The notes under the pieces were generated by a model that searched no databases, was not told where the DNA came from, and saw only the letters and a program-made list of their open reading frames with translations. The position numbers were made by a program, and so were the translations under genes. DNA of 64,000 nucleotides. It comes from an uncultured Clostridia bacterium (GTDB taxonomy: Bacteria; Bacillota; Clostridia; Lachnospirales; Lachnospiraceae). This document shows positions 18,039 to 27,003 of the stretch, piece after piece (position 1 is the first letter of the stretch; each line of letters starts with the position of its first letter). The DNA lies in NCBI GenBank assembly GCA_948472945.1, contig CAOKVX010000015.1:1-64000 (forward strand). Direction: 5' to 3'.

Positions 18039-19775
18039 TTATCCCTCAAGCTTGAGAGTTGCAAATGTATCTGCAAGATTCCAGTAGCTTAACGCTTTAT
18101 CTGTCTTTCTGAGATAGAGTTCAGCATCTCTGCCTCCAGCCTTACAGTCCTGAACAATTGTATCAAAACCTACAAGTTCTCCGGCTTTCTTAGCAGCCTT
18201 GAAAGGAATCTTGAACTCTACAACATATCCGTCGTCAGTGAATGAGTATGCAGTCTCAATTCCCGCATAATCTTTCTTTGCAGCATCACTTCCGCCCGCA
18301 ATCTCATTTGTCAATGCAGCCTTTGCTGTTCCGTCATCATTTTTTGTAAATCCTGTTATCCTGTACTGGAACGCATCTGTATTTACGCTGAATTCCTTAT
18401 CCATGCTGTAGTCCTCATCGAGGAAGAATTCAACGCCGTCGCGCTGATGTGCATTTGCTGCGGTAGCATCAATATCAGCATCTGTGACCTTTACAAGTCC
18501 ATAGAGATTGTTCTCATCCCATGCAAGCTTAGCCGTTGCCGCAGTAGTAGAGTCTCCCTTATTATCGCATACAACCCTGTTATTTACAGGAAGTTCAGGA
18601 ACATCTGCCCATACGTCGTCAGCTGTACCGTCAACTATAACAGGAGCGCTGATTTTGGCAGCTGTAAAGTCAGGCTCATCTGTTGTTGCAGGAGGGGTAG
18701 GGGTAGGCTGACTTCCGTCTCCCTTATACTCTGAATGTGAAAATACAATCTTAGTAATAGTTACAGTAGCTGATGTCGGAAGTTCATGTACCGACTCATC
18801 ATTGTGGAATAAAAGAATCTTATTTACATACCATGCTTTGTTTGCATCATCTTTTCCGACAAGCGTAGCTACATAATCACCTGATGTTATAGCGTTTCCT
18901 TCCTCGTCTTTCTCAGCAAACACTCCTGCATATGACATTACTACCTCTGTATCCTTGTCCTCACCGTTTCTCCAAAGACCACAGCCGTATCCTTCTCCTA
19001 CGTCGGTTACATCCTTGTAAGTTACTGTAACCGTGTCAAAGTTATTCTCTTTGAGGTCGGCAGGAATCTTGAAAGCGATACCACAGTACAACTTATTGTT
19101 ACTTATAGTAACAGAACCGTCGTCGTTGATTGCGTAAAATGAACCTTTTTCACCGGTTTCATCATTCCTTGCACCCTGAAGTTCAATAGTCTCCTCACTG
19201 AACTCAAGTGTATATGGAGCCGAACCGTGGTCAAGCATCTCTGTCGGAGGTGTTGGTTCCGGCGTCGGAGTTGACGGCGGCCTTGTTGTCTTTGCCGGCT
19301 TATTGGTCGGTTTAGCCGTAGGCGCTTTTGTAGTATCAGGCGCTTTTGTAGCAGGCACAACAGGCGCCGTTGTCACTGCCGGCTGATTAACGCCAGGCGT
19401 TGGTGTAGCTACAGCTACATCTGCTTTCTTTACCGTAACTGTAACTTTTGTCTTAACTTTCTTGTTTGACTTTGATGTAACAGTAATAGTTGCCTTTCCT
19501 ATCTTTTTACCTTTAACAACACCTTTCTTTGAAACTGTTGCTATCTTCTTGTTGCTTGTCTTGTAAGTAACTGCTTTGCTGGCTTTCTTAGGCGTAACTT
19601 TCTTAACCTTGAGCGTGTACTTTCCACCAACACTTACATTGACTTTCTTTTTGTTCATTGTAATCTTCTTGGCTTTAGGGGCAGCCTGTGCATCAGTACC
19701 ACCACAATATATGCCGGTTACAACTAGTGCTGTAGCAAGAACTAAGCTTGCTGCTCTTTTCATAATGCGCTTCAT
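18039..19775 (-). CDS. Cell-surface Big2 / CBM9-like protein
   Basis: 578 residues, exported (signal peptide MKRIMKRAASLVLATALVVTG..., ending near AQA). Order: one Big2-type Ig-like domain (about 30-115, GVVKGKKIGKATITVTSK), a Pro/Thr/Ala linker (about 120-180) with PTPEPTPP repeats, a beta-sandwich module (about 185-340) that may be a carbohydrate-binding domain of unassigned family, a second short PTPTPP linker, and a C-terminal CBM9-like module (about 355-578: SAPVIVDGTADDVWADVP, RDGVEFFLDED). No catalytic domain is present, so it probably binds polysaccharide at the cell surface, perhaps for the neighbouring GH95 enzyme. The start at ATG 19775 follows AAAGGAGG; the longer frame has no site. 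Confidence 0.82.
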   Translation of the reverse strand: MKRIMKRAASLVLATALVVTGIYCGGTDAQAAPKAKKITMNKKKVNVSVGGKYTLKVKKVTPKKASKAVTYKTSNKKIATVSKKGVVKGKKIGKATITVTSKSNKKVKTKVTVTVKKADVAVATPTPGVNQPAVTTAPVVPATKAPDTTKAPTAKPTNKPAKTTRPPSTPTPEPTPPTEMLDHGSAPYTLEFSEETIELQGARNDETGEKGSFYAINDDGSVTISNNKLYCGIAFKIPADLKENNFDTVTVTYKDVTDVGEGYGCGLWRNGEDKDTEVVMSYAGVFAEKDEEGNAITSGDYVATLVGKDDANKAWYVNKILLFHNDESVHELPTSATVTITKIVFSHSEYKGDGSQPTPTPPATTDEPDFTAAKISAPVIVDGTADDVWADVPELPVNNRVVCDNKGDSTTAATAKLAWDENNLYGLVKVTDADIDATAANAHQRDGVEFFLDEDYSMDKEFSVNTDAFQYRITGFTKNDDGTAKAALTNEIAGGSDAAKKDYAGIETAYSFTDDGYVVEFKIPFKAAKKAGELVGFDTIVQDCKAGGRDAELYLRKTDKALSYWNLADTFATLKLEG

Positions 19776-19832
19776 CACATTATCCTCCTTTTTGTACAAT
19801 TTTACGATGAGTATTCTAAATAACTCGATTCA

Positions 19833-19861
19833 ATTATATATTATGCGTTCTGTTACGTCAA
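19833..19861 (-). promoter_or_regulatory. Promoter of the Big2/CBM9 gene
   Basis: TTGACG (19856-19861), 17 bases, TATAAT (19833-19838) on the minus strand, 57 bases before the start codon. Confidence 0.7.
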
Positions 19862-19920
19862 TATCGCCACGGTGGTAAATATTTAATTTAATGGTAAAAA
19901 ATTAATCATTTATATGTTAC

Positions 19921-21543
19921 TCAAACGGAAATTTTATCAATATCTGACATTTTTGTAATAATCCAGTTTCCATCTATTTTTTCGCAGGTATATTTATACT
20001 CCTGTCTCACTATTTTTGAAGTATCGTCTGCATAGTATACTTTTATTTTCTCTTTTGAATTAATCTCTACCTGATTATCTTCTATTATATTTGCGGAAAC
20101 TATGGAATACGATTTTACTTCCTCGCGTATTCCGCGGTTATAATAATTAACCGCTATATTACTCTGCTGTTCATAAACCGCACTGCCGTATACAAGCACT
20201 TGCTGCAGCATGTCTGTATTGCCCGTATTGACTGCTTCCGTGAATACATTGATGTAATTTGAAAATGCCTGTTCATAACTGTCTGAAAATACTATAATAT
20301 CTGATGTCTTTTCTTCCTCATTAGACTGTAATTCAGACTCATCGGCTTCCGTCTGCCCATCAACGCCGTCGTTTATCGCTCCTGTATGTTGAACATTCGT
20401 GCCGCCTGAATTATATTTACTGTCATTTACAAATAGTTCAGGCGTCTTAATACCCCCGTCAGCCACTCCTACATTCTTCTCCACAGCCCCTGTCCCGCAC
20501 GTTATTCCCAACGAAAGCACGGCTGCCAGAACAAGCGGTATCAGCCTCCAGCCTGAATAACGTCTTCTGCTGCTTATGGCGCGTATTCTGCGCTCCATTT
20601 CTTTTCCACTCCTGCTCATTGGCGACATTGAATACCTAAAATCTCCCCATCTTGCATCCTGCGCAAGCCTGACAAGCATTTCACCGTAGCTTATACGTTT
20701 TTCCTCGCCAATTCTGCCTACAACCGACTCGTCACAAAAAAGCTCGGCGTCTCTCTTAGAACATAACACGGCAGCCCACAAAAACGGATGAAACCAGTAT
20801 ACGGATAATAAAATTATTCTTAACATCGCCCATATATGGTCTTTATGTAAAAAATGCACATATTCATGTGTTATTATCTGTTCTATTTCTTCACTGTCAG
20901 CCTTAATGCCTCCACTAACGCGTCCCGTCATCAAAAACCTGTTTCCTTGTGATACTAAGTACTCGGGAATATATATTGCCGGCCTCAGAAAACCGTATAA
21001 GCATGGATTTTTAATCCCGCGCAAAGTATATATGTTCACACCATTTCTTCTGCCATAAAATATGCGGCATTTTTTCATTTTTATATTCATGCAAATATTT
21101 GAAGCTATAATCCATAAAAATAAAACTGACGATACAACAACACTACAGCACAATAACATACGACCGCTAATTCCCCTGCGGCTGATTTCCGGTTTGGAAC
21201 CAACTGTATAATCTGTTTCCTTTTCCGAATGGGTAATACTATATACGCCCGATAAACCTCCATTTTCCATGTCAGACAAACTGATGCCATACAAATTATC
21301 CGTTTTCCCGCTGTCATACCCTATGTCTGCAGTAATGCCGGACATAATGATATCCGAGAAAACATTCCCTATATTAATTGGTGCAGGTATAAAATTAAAC
21401 GGTATTATAAAACGCAGCAAAACAATAAGCCATAGCGAATAAATGGCCGAATAGCGTATTCTCCCAATAAAAATCCTGCGAATTCCAAGAATCATTATCA
21501 CCAGCAGAGATGACTCCAACATCCATTCAAAAAATCCTTGCAT
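19921..21543 (-). CDS. M56 family metalloprotease sensor, BlaR1/MecR1-like
   Basis: 540 residues. Hydrophobic segments near 10-28, 36-55 and 118-140 precede the peptidase domain, whose zinc motif IITHEYVHFLHKDH is near residue 225; a fourth segment follows at about 330-350. The exported C-terminal part (350-540) is not a penicillin-binding domain: it has an acidic linker and a domain ending in WIITKMSDIDKISV that resembles small NTF2-like lipoprotein domains. So this is a BlaR1-like transmembrane protease with a different sensor, and beta-lactam sensing should not be assumed. It lies 32 bases after the BlaI-type repressor it presumably inactivates. Confidence 0.87.
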   Translation of the reverse strand: MQGFFEWMLESSLLVIMILGIRRIFIGRIRYSAIYSLWLIVLLRFIIPFNFIPAPINIGNVFSDIIMSGITADIGYDSGKTDNLYGISLSDMENGGLSGVYSITHSEKETDYTVGSKPEISRRGISGRMLLCCSVVVSSVLFLWIIASNICMNIKMKKCRIFYGRRNGVNIYTLRGIKNPCLYGFLRPAIYIPEYLVSQGNRFLMTGRVSGGIKADSEEIEQIITHEYVHFLHKDHIWAMLRIILLSVYWFHPFLWAAVLCSKRDAELFCDESVVGRIGEEKRISYGEMLVRLAQDARWGDFRYSMSPMSRSGKEMERRIRAISSRRRYSGWRLIPLVLAAVLSLGITCGTGAVEKNVGVADGGIKTPELFVNDSKYNSGGTNVQHTGAINDGVDGQTEADESELQSNEEEKTSDIIVFSDSYEQAFSNYINVFTEAVNTGNTDMLQQVLVYGSAVYEQQSNIAVNYYNRGIREEVKSYSIVSANIIEDNQVEINSKEKIKVYYADDTSKIVRQEYKYTCEKIDGNWIITKMSDIDKISV

Positions 21544-21575
21544 CAGTTTCCCTGTTCCTTCCCTCTATATTTCTC

Positions 21576-21968
21576 TTATTGTTCTTTCTTCAGCCTGTCT
21601 TTCTCAGCGTCCAATATTTCCTGCAATTCTTTTATGTCCTTGTCGGACAGACGGTTCTGGTGTACTAGCGAGCTCATCATAAGGCTGACGCTTCCATTGT
21701 AGATTCTGTTTAAAAAATCTTTCGTCTCCTGTACAACCACATTTTCCTTTTTTACTTTTGGGTAAAAGAATTTTGTCTTTCCGTTTTCCTCGTAACCAAT
21801 CAGATTTTTCTTTGTCATTCTCCTCAGCATGGTCGCGCAGGTACTTTTACTCCATCCCATACGTTCGTCAAGCAATGGCACCATCTGCATAAGCGACAGA
21901 CGTTTCTCCTCCCACAGACAATCCATAACATACCATTCACTGTTAGTTACACGAATTTCCTGTTTCAC
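21576..21968 (-). CDS. BlaI/MecI/CopY-type repressor
   Basis: 130 residues with the penicillinase-repressor winged helix: TNSEWYVMDCLWEEKRLSL, SKSTCATMLRRMTKKNLIG and the wing FFYPKVKKENVVV, followed by a dimerisation helix. These repressors are cut by the partner M56 protease to induce the operon. The GTG start at 21966-21968 is preferred because AAAGGAGG lies 5 bases upstream; the in-frame ATG at 21992 lies upstream of that site. Confidence 0.9.
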   Translation of the reverse strand: MKQEIRVTNSEWYVMDCLWEEKRLSLMQMVPLLDERMGWSKSTCATMLRRMTKKNLIGYEENGKTKFFYPKVKKENVVVQETKDFLNRIYNGSVSLMMSSLVHQNRLSDKDIKELQEILDAEKDRLKKEQ

Positions 21969-22030
21969 AATGTCCTCCTTTACTGCGTTCATCCTGTGAG
22001 CGCAATATGTGTTTTTGTGTTGTTAGGAAT

Positions 22031-22059
22031 AGTATAATTTTTTAAGTTTAAAATGTCAA
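22031..22059 (-). promoter_or_regulatory. Promoter of the blaI-blaR1 pair
   Basis: TTGACA (22054-22059), 17 bases, TATACT (22031-22036) on the minus strand. TGTCAACCTTAATTGACA, an interrupted dyad, overlaps the -35 box and may be the repressor site. Confidence 0.65.
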
Positions 22060-22074
22060 CCTTAATTGACATAA

Positions 22075-22097
22075 AGGGGTATTATAAATATACCCCT
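22075..22097 (-). terminator. Short terminator after ldh
   Basis: AGGGGTAT / ATACCCCT arms with a 7-base loop, overlapping the ldh stop codon and followed by TTTAT. It separates ldh from the blaI promoter. Confidence 0.45.
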
Positions 22098-23049
22098 ACA
22101 GTTCAAGCTCCATCACAATTTTTTTAATTGTCTCCGCAGAACTCCAAAGTGCCTGAATCTCACTGTCATTTAAAGATATTGGCACATGTGTCTCTACGCC
22201 ATCCGCCCCTACAATTGCCGGCATGCTCAGGGCAATCTTTTCAATTCCGTAACTGCCATGCATTATAGCCGATATAGGAAGGATTGATTTCTCATCCCTG
22301 ACAATGCACTCGCATATACGCTTTACGGACATCGCAATTCCATAATATGTCGCCTGCTTCTTGGCAATTATCTCATAAGCGCTGTTTTTTACATTTTCGG
22401 CAATCACCCTCATTTCTTTCTCATGATTAAAATGTCCGCGCATCTCACAGAAATCATTTACCGGAATACCTGAAATGTTAGTACTGCTCCATGCGGCAAT
22501 CTCGCTGTCTCCGTGCTCTCCGATAATAAAAGAGTGGACGCTTCGGCTGTCGACTCCAAGATGTTCACCGAGCGCGTATTTAAGCCTTGAAGTATCAAGT
22601 ACCGTACCTGAACCAATCACCCTGTTTTCTGCAAATCCGCTGAGCTTTACCGCCGCGTAAGTGAGTATGTCAACAGGATTTGCTACAATAAGCAGTATTC
22701 CCTGAAAACCCCTGCTTGCAATCTCGGGAATTATACTCTTAAATATGGCAACATTTTTGTGCACCAAATCAAGCCTTGTCTCATCAGGCTTCTGATTAGC
22801 CCCTGCCGTCACGATAATTACAGATGCGTCAGTTATGTCGTCATAATTACCTGCATATATTTTCATCTGCCCTGCAAACGGAATTCCATGCGCTATATCC
22901 ATAGCTTCTCCGTCCGCTTTATCATAGTTGGCGTCCAGCAGAACCATTTCAGTGAAAAGTCTGCTCTGCATCAGTGTAAATGCAATAGCAGAGCCTACAA
23001 ATCCACATCCGATAACCGCTACTTTTTTTGAATTCATCTGTTTTTCCAT
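22096..23049 (-). CDS. ldh: L-lactate dehydrogenase
   Basis: 317 residues, normal for NAD-dependent L-lactate dehydrogenase, reducing pyruvate to lactate. Landmarks: NAD-binding AVIGCGFVGSAIAF at about 10-23, the lactate-type specificity loop GANQKPDETRLDL near 85-97 (Gln rather than the malate-type Arg), and the catalytic His in IGEHGDSE near 178. The start follows GGAGGTAGAAA. It is 16 bases after the cupin gene and probably cotranscribed with it. Confidence 0.92.
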   Translation of the reverse strand: MEKQMNSKKVAVIGCGFVGSAIAFTLMQSRLFTEMVLLDANYDKADGEAMDIAHGIPFAGQMKIYAGNYDDITDASVIIVTAGANQKPDETRLDLVHKNVAIFKSIIPEIASRGFQGILLIVANPVDILTYAAVKLSGFAENRVIGSGTVLDTSRLKYALGEHLGVDSRSVHSFIIGEHGDSEIAAWSSTNISGIPVNDFCEMRGHFNHEKEMRVIAENVKNSAYEIIAKKQATYYGIAMSVKRICECIVRDEKSILPISAIMHGSYGIEKIALSMPAIVGADGVETHVPISLNDSEIQALWSSAETIKKIVMELEL

Positions 23050-23065
23050 TTTCTACCTCCATAAA

Positions 23066-23407
23066 TTAAAATATAACTACGAGAAGCATTTTGAACTGTT
23101 CTAAACCTAAAACGGCATGAGGGTGGCCGGCCGGCATTACAATAGATTCTCCTTCACGCAGTTCATAACTAATGTCATCAATCGTAATTTCACCGACGCC
23201 GTCCAGACAGGTAACAAAAGCGTCGCCGCCGGACTCATGGCTGCCGATTTCCTCTCCCTTATCAAAAGAAAACAACGTGATACTCAGCGCACTGTTTTGC
23301 ACTAAAGTTTTACTGACAACCTGCCTGTTTCGATAGTCAATCTGCTCCTTTAAAATCAATTTTTCAGCCCTGGCAATATTTTTTATTTTTTTAATCTCTT
23401 TTTCCAC
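23066..23407 (-). CDS. Small cupin-domain protein
   Basis: 113 residues forming a single RmlC-like cupin barrel; metal-site motifs GEEIGSHESGGDAF and MPAGHPHAVLG are recognisable (His and Glu ligands). Homologues of this form in Clostridia begin MEKEI, matching the GTG start at 23405-23407 (VEKEIKK); AAAGGAG lies 12 bases upstream. A longer frame to 23569 lacks a site and has an atypical sequence. The substrate is unknown. Cotranscription with ldh suggests a link to pyruvate or redox balance, which is inference only. Confidence 0.78.
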   Translation of the reverse strand: MEKEIKKIKNIARAEKLILKEQIDYRNRQVVSKTLVQNSALSITLFSFDKGEEIGSHESGGDAFVTCLDGVGEITIDDISYELREGESIVMPAGHPHAVLGLEQFKMLLVVIF

Positions 23408-23626
23408 TTCATGAGACAGCTCCTTTCTATGTTTATTATCCCGGGTAACACAAAGATTATTTATATTTTTACCTGATATCTGTATTTTTATTGCTTTTAC
23501 AGATGAAATCCGTTTATTTACGAACATCAAAATTGTGAAAAAAATATCGAAAAATTTTAATATTAACAATAAAATTTAAGACTAAAATTCCTGCAAAAAT
23601 TATTAGCTAAATTAACAAAAAAATGG

Positions 23627-23655
23627 TTGACATTTTAGACCTACTGCCATATAAT
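23627..23655 (+). promoter_or_regulatory. Strong promoter of the acyltransferase operon
   Basis: TTGACA (23627-23632), 17 bases, TATAAT (23650-23655), both exact consensus, 44 bases before the acyltransferase start. Confidence 0.85.
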
Positions 23656-23698
23656 TTGATTTACAATGTAAACCCAAGAAAAAATATTCCGGAAAGGT

Positions 23699-24664
23699 AT
23701 GATGAACATGGCAGAAAACATTAGATTTAGTAAGAGCAAAGGCTTAGATTCACTGAGGGGGATAGCTATAACAGGTATCGTACTGTACCACCTGTTTCCC
23801 TCGGTCTTTTGCGGTGGTTTCCTAGGTGTACCGCTGTTTTTTGTATTGTCCGGTTATCTCATGTTCACGACAAGCGAGCGCGCCGGCTCAAGAGGAGGAT
23901 TTAATATAGGTTATTATTATAAAAAGAGAATTAAAAAAATATTTCCTCCCCTGTTTGCAATGGTGATGGCAGTGTGCTGCTATCTTACGCTTATACAGAG
24001 CAATCTCCTAATCGGTATGTGGCGGGAGGTTTTGAGCGTTTTTCTTGGCTTCGACAACTGGTGGCAGATAAAACAGAGCGCGTCATATTTTTCTAAGCTC
24101 GCAAATGCCTCGCCTTTTACACATCTTTGGTTTCTCGCAGTTGAGATACAGTTTTATGCCATCTGGCCTATCATATATATTATTTACAAAAAATGCTGCA
24201 GCAAATTCGGCGGAAAAAAGATGTGCTTTATATTTTTACTGCTTGCATTTATGTCCGCACTGAAAATGTCATTTCTGTATACACCCGGTGACGACCCTTC
24301 AAGAGTATATTACGGTACGGACACTATGGCGTTTTCTCTGTTTACCGGAATTTTTCTCGGAGCTGCAAGACAGCAGTTTGATGAGCTTCGTTTTAAATTC
24401 AGCAAAAAAACCATCACAGTATTTGGCCTGTTTTTGCTTGTATTATGTATACTTTTTGTCACGATTGACGGACAGAGCAGCTTTCTATATCAGGGAGGAA
24501 TGTTTTACATAAGCATTCTATTTGCAGCTATGATTAACATTATGGAAAACCATGAGGCTTCTATCAGAAAGCTTCATATCGCTTCACCGCTCTCATTTCT
24601 TGGCAAAAAGAGCTACAATATTTATTTGTGGCATTACCCGTTTATTATACTTGCGCTTGTATAA
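23699..24664 (+). CDS. Membrane acyltransferase (AT3 family)
   Basis: 321 residues with about ten membrane segments. It opens with GLDSLRGIAITGIVLYHLFP, whose His is the conserved catalytic residue of acyltransferase family 3, and ends with KSYNIYLWHYPFIILALV. AT3 proteins pass acetyl groups across the membrane to extracellular acceptors. The next gene, 25 bases on, is an exported SGNH protein; together they give the two halves that are fused in OatA-type peptidoglycan O-acetyltransferases. The product likely acetylates a wall or surface glycan. A strong promoter lies upstream. Confidence 0.88.
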   Translation: MMNMAENIRFSKSKGLDSLRGIAITGIVLYHLFPSVFCGGFLGVPLFFVLSGYLMFTTSERAGSRGGFNIGYYYKKRIKKIFPPLFAMVMAVCCYLTLIQSNLLIGMWREVLSVFLGFDNWWQIKQSASYFSKLANASPFTHLWFLAVEIQFYAIWPIIYIIYKKCCSKFGGKKMCFIFLLLAFMSALKMSFLYTPGDDPSRVYYGTDTMAFSLFTGIFLGAARQQFDELRFKFSKKTITVFGLFLLVLCILFVTIDGQSSFLYQGGMFYISILFAAMINIMENHEASIRKLHIASPLSFLGKKSYNIYLWHYPFIILALV

Positions 24665-24689
24665 TTTATTTTGAGAACGGAGGATACTG

Positions 24690-25670
24690 ATGAATAAAAA
24701 AAATCAAAATATAAAGAAGAATAAAAAAATAAAATTTTATATACGGATTACAGTACTTGTATTAATAACTGTGATTGGATGCTACGGAATTATCAAAGCT
24801 CCAAAGTCAGATACGGATATACTTGAGAGGGAGCTCGCAGAAAACGAACGGTTACTGCAGCAGGCAAATCGGCCCAAGGCAGATACCACCGAGCCGTCCG
24901 ACACAAATTTTACCCAAACAGAATCGCCCGAATCAGCCCGGCCTGAGCCTTCTCCGGTGCAAACCGGCAGCAACGCATCTTCTCCAATAAAAATTTCCGG
25001 AAACGATGCATATGAAACAGAAACACCAAAATATGATTCAGACAAAACCGATTCAGCCGAAAACGACCAATCTTCAACAGCCAAACCTGATACAGGTTCG
25101 TCTCTCACCCCGTACCCTGACGGTTCTTCCGACGGTAAAGCGGATAAAAACAGCGTAAAACAGGATAAGGATAAAACAGATTTGCCAGACAAATCAGGGG
25201 AAGATATATCTGTTATAGGCGATTCAGTATTTTTAGGCGCCTCGCCTTCATTTAAAGAGCTGTACAAAGACGCGGTAATTGACGCAAAGGTTTCAAGACA
25301 AGTAAGCCAAGGTCTTGAAATTGCAAAAGAGCTTGACAAAAACGGCCGCCTTGGCGCCACGGTAATAATATCTCTTGGAACTAACGGTAATTTCAACGAG
25401 TCGACGGGTCAGGAACTTATCGACTACCTGGGAACAGACCGGACTATCTACTGGATAAACGCTTATGGAAAGAAGCTTGATATTCAGGACGACGTCAACA
25501 GGACAATCAAAAAACTGGCTGACGAGAATGATAACGTCCATGTTATCTCATGGGCGAAAAAGGCTAAAAACCATTCAGACTGGTTTTATCAGGACGGTAT
25601 TCATCTCAACAAGGACGGACAGGAAGGATTTGCTAAGTTTGTGAGCGGTGCTATTAACGGGGAGGAGTAA
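24690..25670 (+). CDS. Membrane-anchored SGNH protein, OatA-like C-half
   Basis: 326 residues: a Lys/Asn-rich cytoplasmic tip, one membrane anchor (about 15-33), a low-complexity Ser/Pro/Asp linker (about 45-170), then an SGNH domain. Block I is ISVIGDSVFLGA (Ser near 178), block III ISLGTNGNF (about 230), and the Asp/His pair is in WFYQDGIHLNKDG near 300. This is the arrangement of the extracellular domain of OatA, which transfers acetyl from the AT3 partner to the acceptor sugar. It is second in a two-gene operon and followed by a hairpin. Confidence 0.85.
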   Translation: MNKKNQNIKKNKKIKFYIRITVLVLITVIGCYGIIKAPKSDTDILERELAENERLLQQANRPKADTTEPSDTNFTQTESPESARPEPSPVQTGSNASSPIKISGNDAYETETPKYDSDKTDSAENDQSSTAKPDTGSSLTPYPDGSSDGKADKNSVKQDKDKTDLPDKSGEDISVIGDSVFLGASPSFKELYKDAVIDAKVSRQVSQGLEIAKELDKNGRLGATVIISLGTNGNFNESTGQELIDYLGTDRTIYWINAYGKKLDIQDDVNRTIKKLADENDNVHVISWAKKAKNHSDWFYQDGIHLNKDGQEGFAKFVSGAINGEE

Positions 25671-25707
25671 ACACACGCTTGCGTTTAGTTTCACACGTAA
25701 CAGTACT

Positions 25708-25739
25708 AAGGGGATGACGCTGTTTTGCGGCATCCCCTT
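25708..25739 (+). terminator. Hairpin after the acyltransferase operon
   Basis: AAGGGGATG-CGC paired with GCG-CATCCCCTT, one mismatch, 6-base loop, 40 bases after the stop. The stem is stable, but only a short T run follows. Confidence 0.6.
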
Positions 25740-25869
25740 TGAAACCTATAATATATTCAAATTTGGCGGCAATGAATGTAATTCTTTGCCGCCTTATAAA
25801 GATATCTTTCTTAATATTTTAAAGTTTGTACTTTCTGTAAACACTATCTTTAACGAGGGTAGGGAACGA

Positions 25870-27003
25870 TTACCTGCACTTCTCCAAAAGCATATCATAT
25901 ATCTGTTTAGTCTCCCCATCATTCTTGCCGCTTACTACAAGTGTCTCATCTTTTGATTTCAGTACCACACATGTCTTACAGCCTGTGTATGAGTATCTTG
26001 TATAGCGCCCAAACTCATCATTTTCAAAAGTTCCCATGAGAAGTCTGGCGCTTCCAAATCCCGACTGCCTGAAACCTGCATCATCCTCATTACGGTACTC
26101 CACGCTGTCAACCAAGTCGTAGACCACCTCCAAATCTCTCCAGTAATCAGCTTCTATTTTAAATGAGGAATCTCCGTATTCTACAGCTATATCACCAGAA
26201 AAAAGCAAATAGGCTGCTCCTGTAAAAATAATGGTTACAGCGGAAATCCCGGCGGCAACTGCAATCTTAGCGCCCTTTGTCTTTCTCTTAGTTATACCTT
26301 TATATTTACTCTCATTTTTGTTCTTTTCAGCCTCCCAGTCAAATCCATCCCTGCACTGTTTCCTATAGAAATTGTATGAATAAATAACCGGGGCAATTAT
26401 GGACGGCACGAACGCAGCCGGTATAATTATCATCTTTACATACTGAGGCAGAAAAACAGAAATCATAAAAATTACTCCGCACACCACCCACAGCTTTCCG
26501 CAGAAACGGTGAGTCCGGTTCCAGTTTTCCTCGCTCCTAAGCGTCCATACAATCTTTATGCCGATAGTTCTGTTCTGCTTACACTTAGGCATGTAATTGC
26601 CTATTAATATGAAAATCAAACCCATAAACGCCATTGTCGCCGACTGTATGTCAATACTGTCCATTCCAAGTGCAGCTGAATACATAATTCCGCTAACATA
26701 AAGCGATAATGACGGACACATCCAAAACGTAAGTCTCCAAAGCTTGCCGTTCTGATTCCTGTTACCCGAATCGGCAAATGATATTAACATACATACCCAG
26801 TGAATCACAAGTATCAGACACGGAGCGACGAACACTTCAAACACCCTGCCGCCCCACCGGTCGGCTTCGCCTCCAAAGTTCCAGTGGGATGCAAGCTTTT
26901 CAGGCAGTTCATTCCACAAAATAAGTCCCGCAATTATCGGCAGTAATATTACTATAGATGAAATTATAAGCTTAGCCTTATTCTTTTTAATCATATCAAT
27001 CAT
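25870..27003 (-). CDS. SdpI-family / DUF1648 membrane protein
   Basis: 377 residues. The N-terminal DUF1648 motif (LPEKLASHWNFGGEADRW, about 31-50) and the SdpI motif (GNYMPKCKQNRTIGIKIVWTLRSE-like, about 130-155, with NWNRTHRFCGKLW) are both seen, within about six membrane segments; residues 250-377 form an extra anchored domain. In Bacillus, SdpI gives immunity to the SDP toxin and sequesters its repressor SdpR. Here it overlaps an ArsR-type repressor by 8 bases. There is no obvious toxin gene nearby, so it may protect against a foreign peptide. Confidence 0.85.
   Translation of the reverse strand: MIDMIKKNKAKLIISSIVILLPIIAGLILWNELPEKLASHWNFGGEADRWGGRVFEVFVAPCLILVIHWVCMLISFADSGNRNQNGKLWRLTFWMCPSLSLYVSGIMYSAALGMDSIDIQSATMAFMGLIFILIGNYMPKCKQNRTIGIKIVWTLRSEENWNRTHRFCGKLWVVCGVIFMISVFLPQYVKMIIIPAAFVPSIIAPVIYSYNFYRKQCRDGFDWEAEKNKNESKYKGITKRKTKGAKIAVAAGISAVTIIFTGAAYLLFSGDIAVEYGDSSFKIEADYWRDLEVVYDLVDSVEYRNEDDAGFRQSGFGSARLLMGTFENDEFGRYTRYSYTGCKTCVVLKSKDETLVVSGKNDGETKQIYDMLLEKCR

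Noticed and set aside
19921-21968. Beta-lactam resistance operon
   Set aside because: No beta-lactamase or PBP2a gene is present and the sensor domain is not penicillin-binding.
24782-25396. Minus-strand frame of 204 codons inside the SGNH gene
   Set aside because: Shadow of the repetitive Ser/Pro/Asp linker; no start site.
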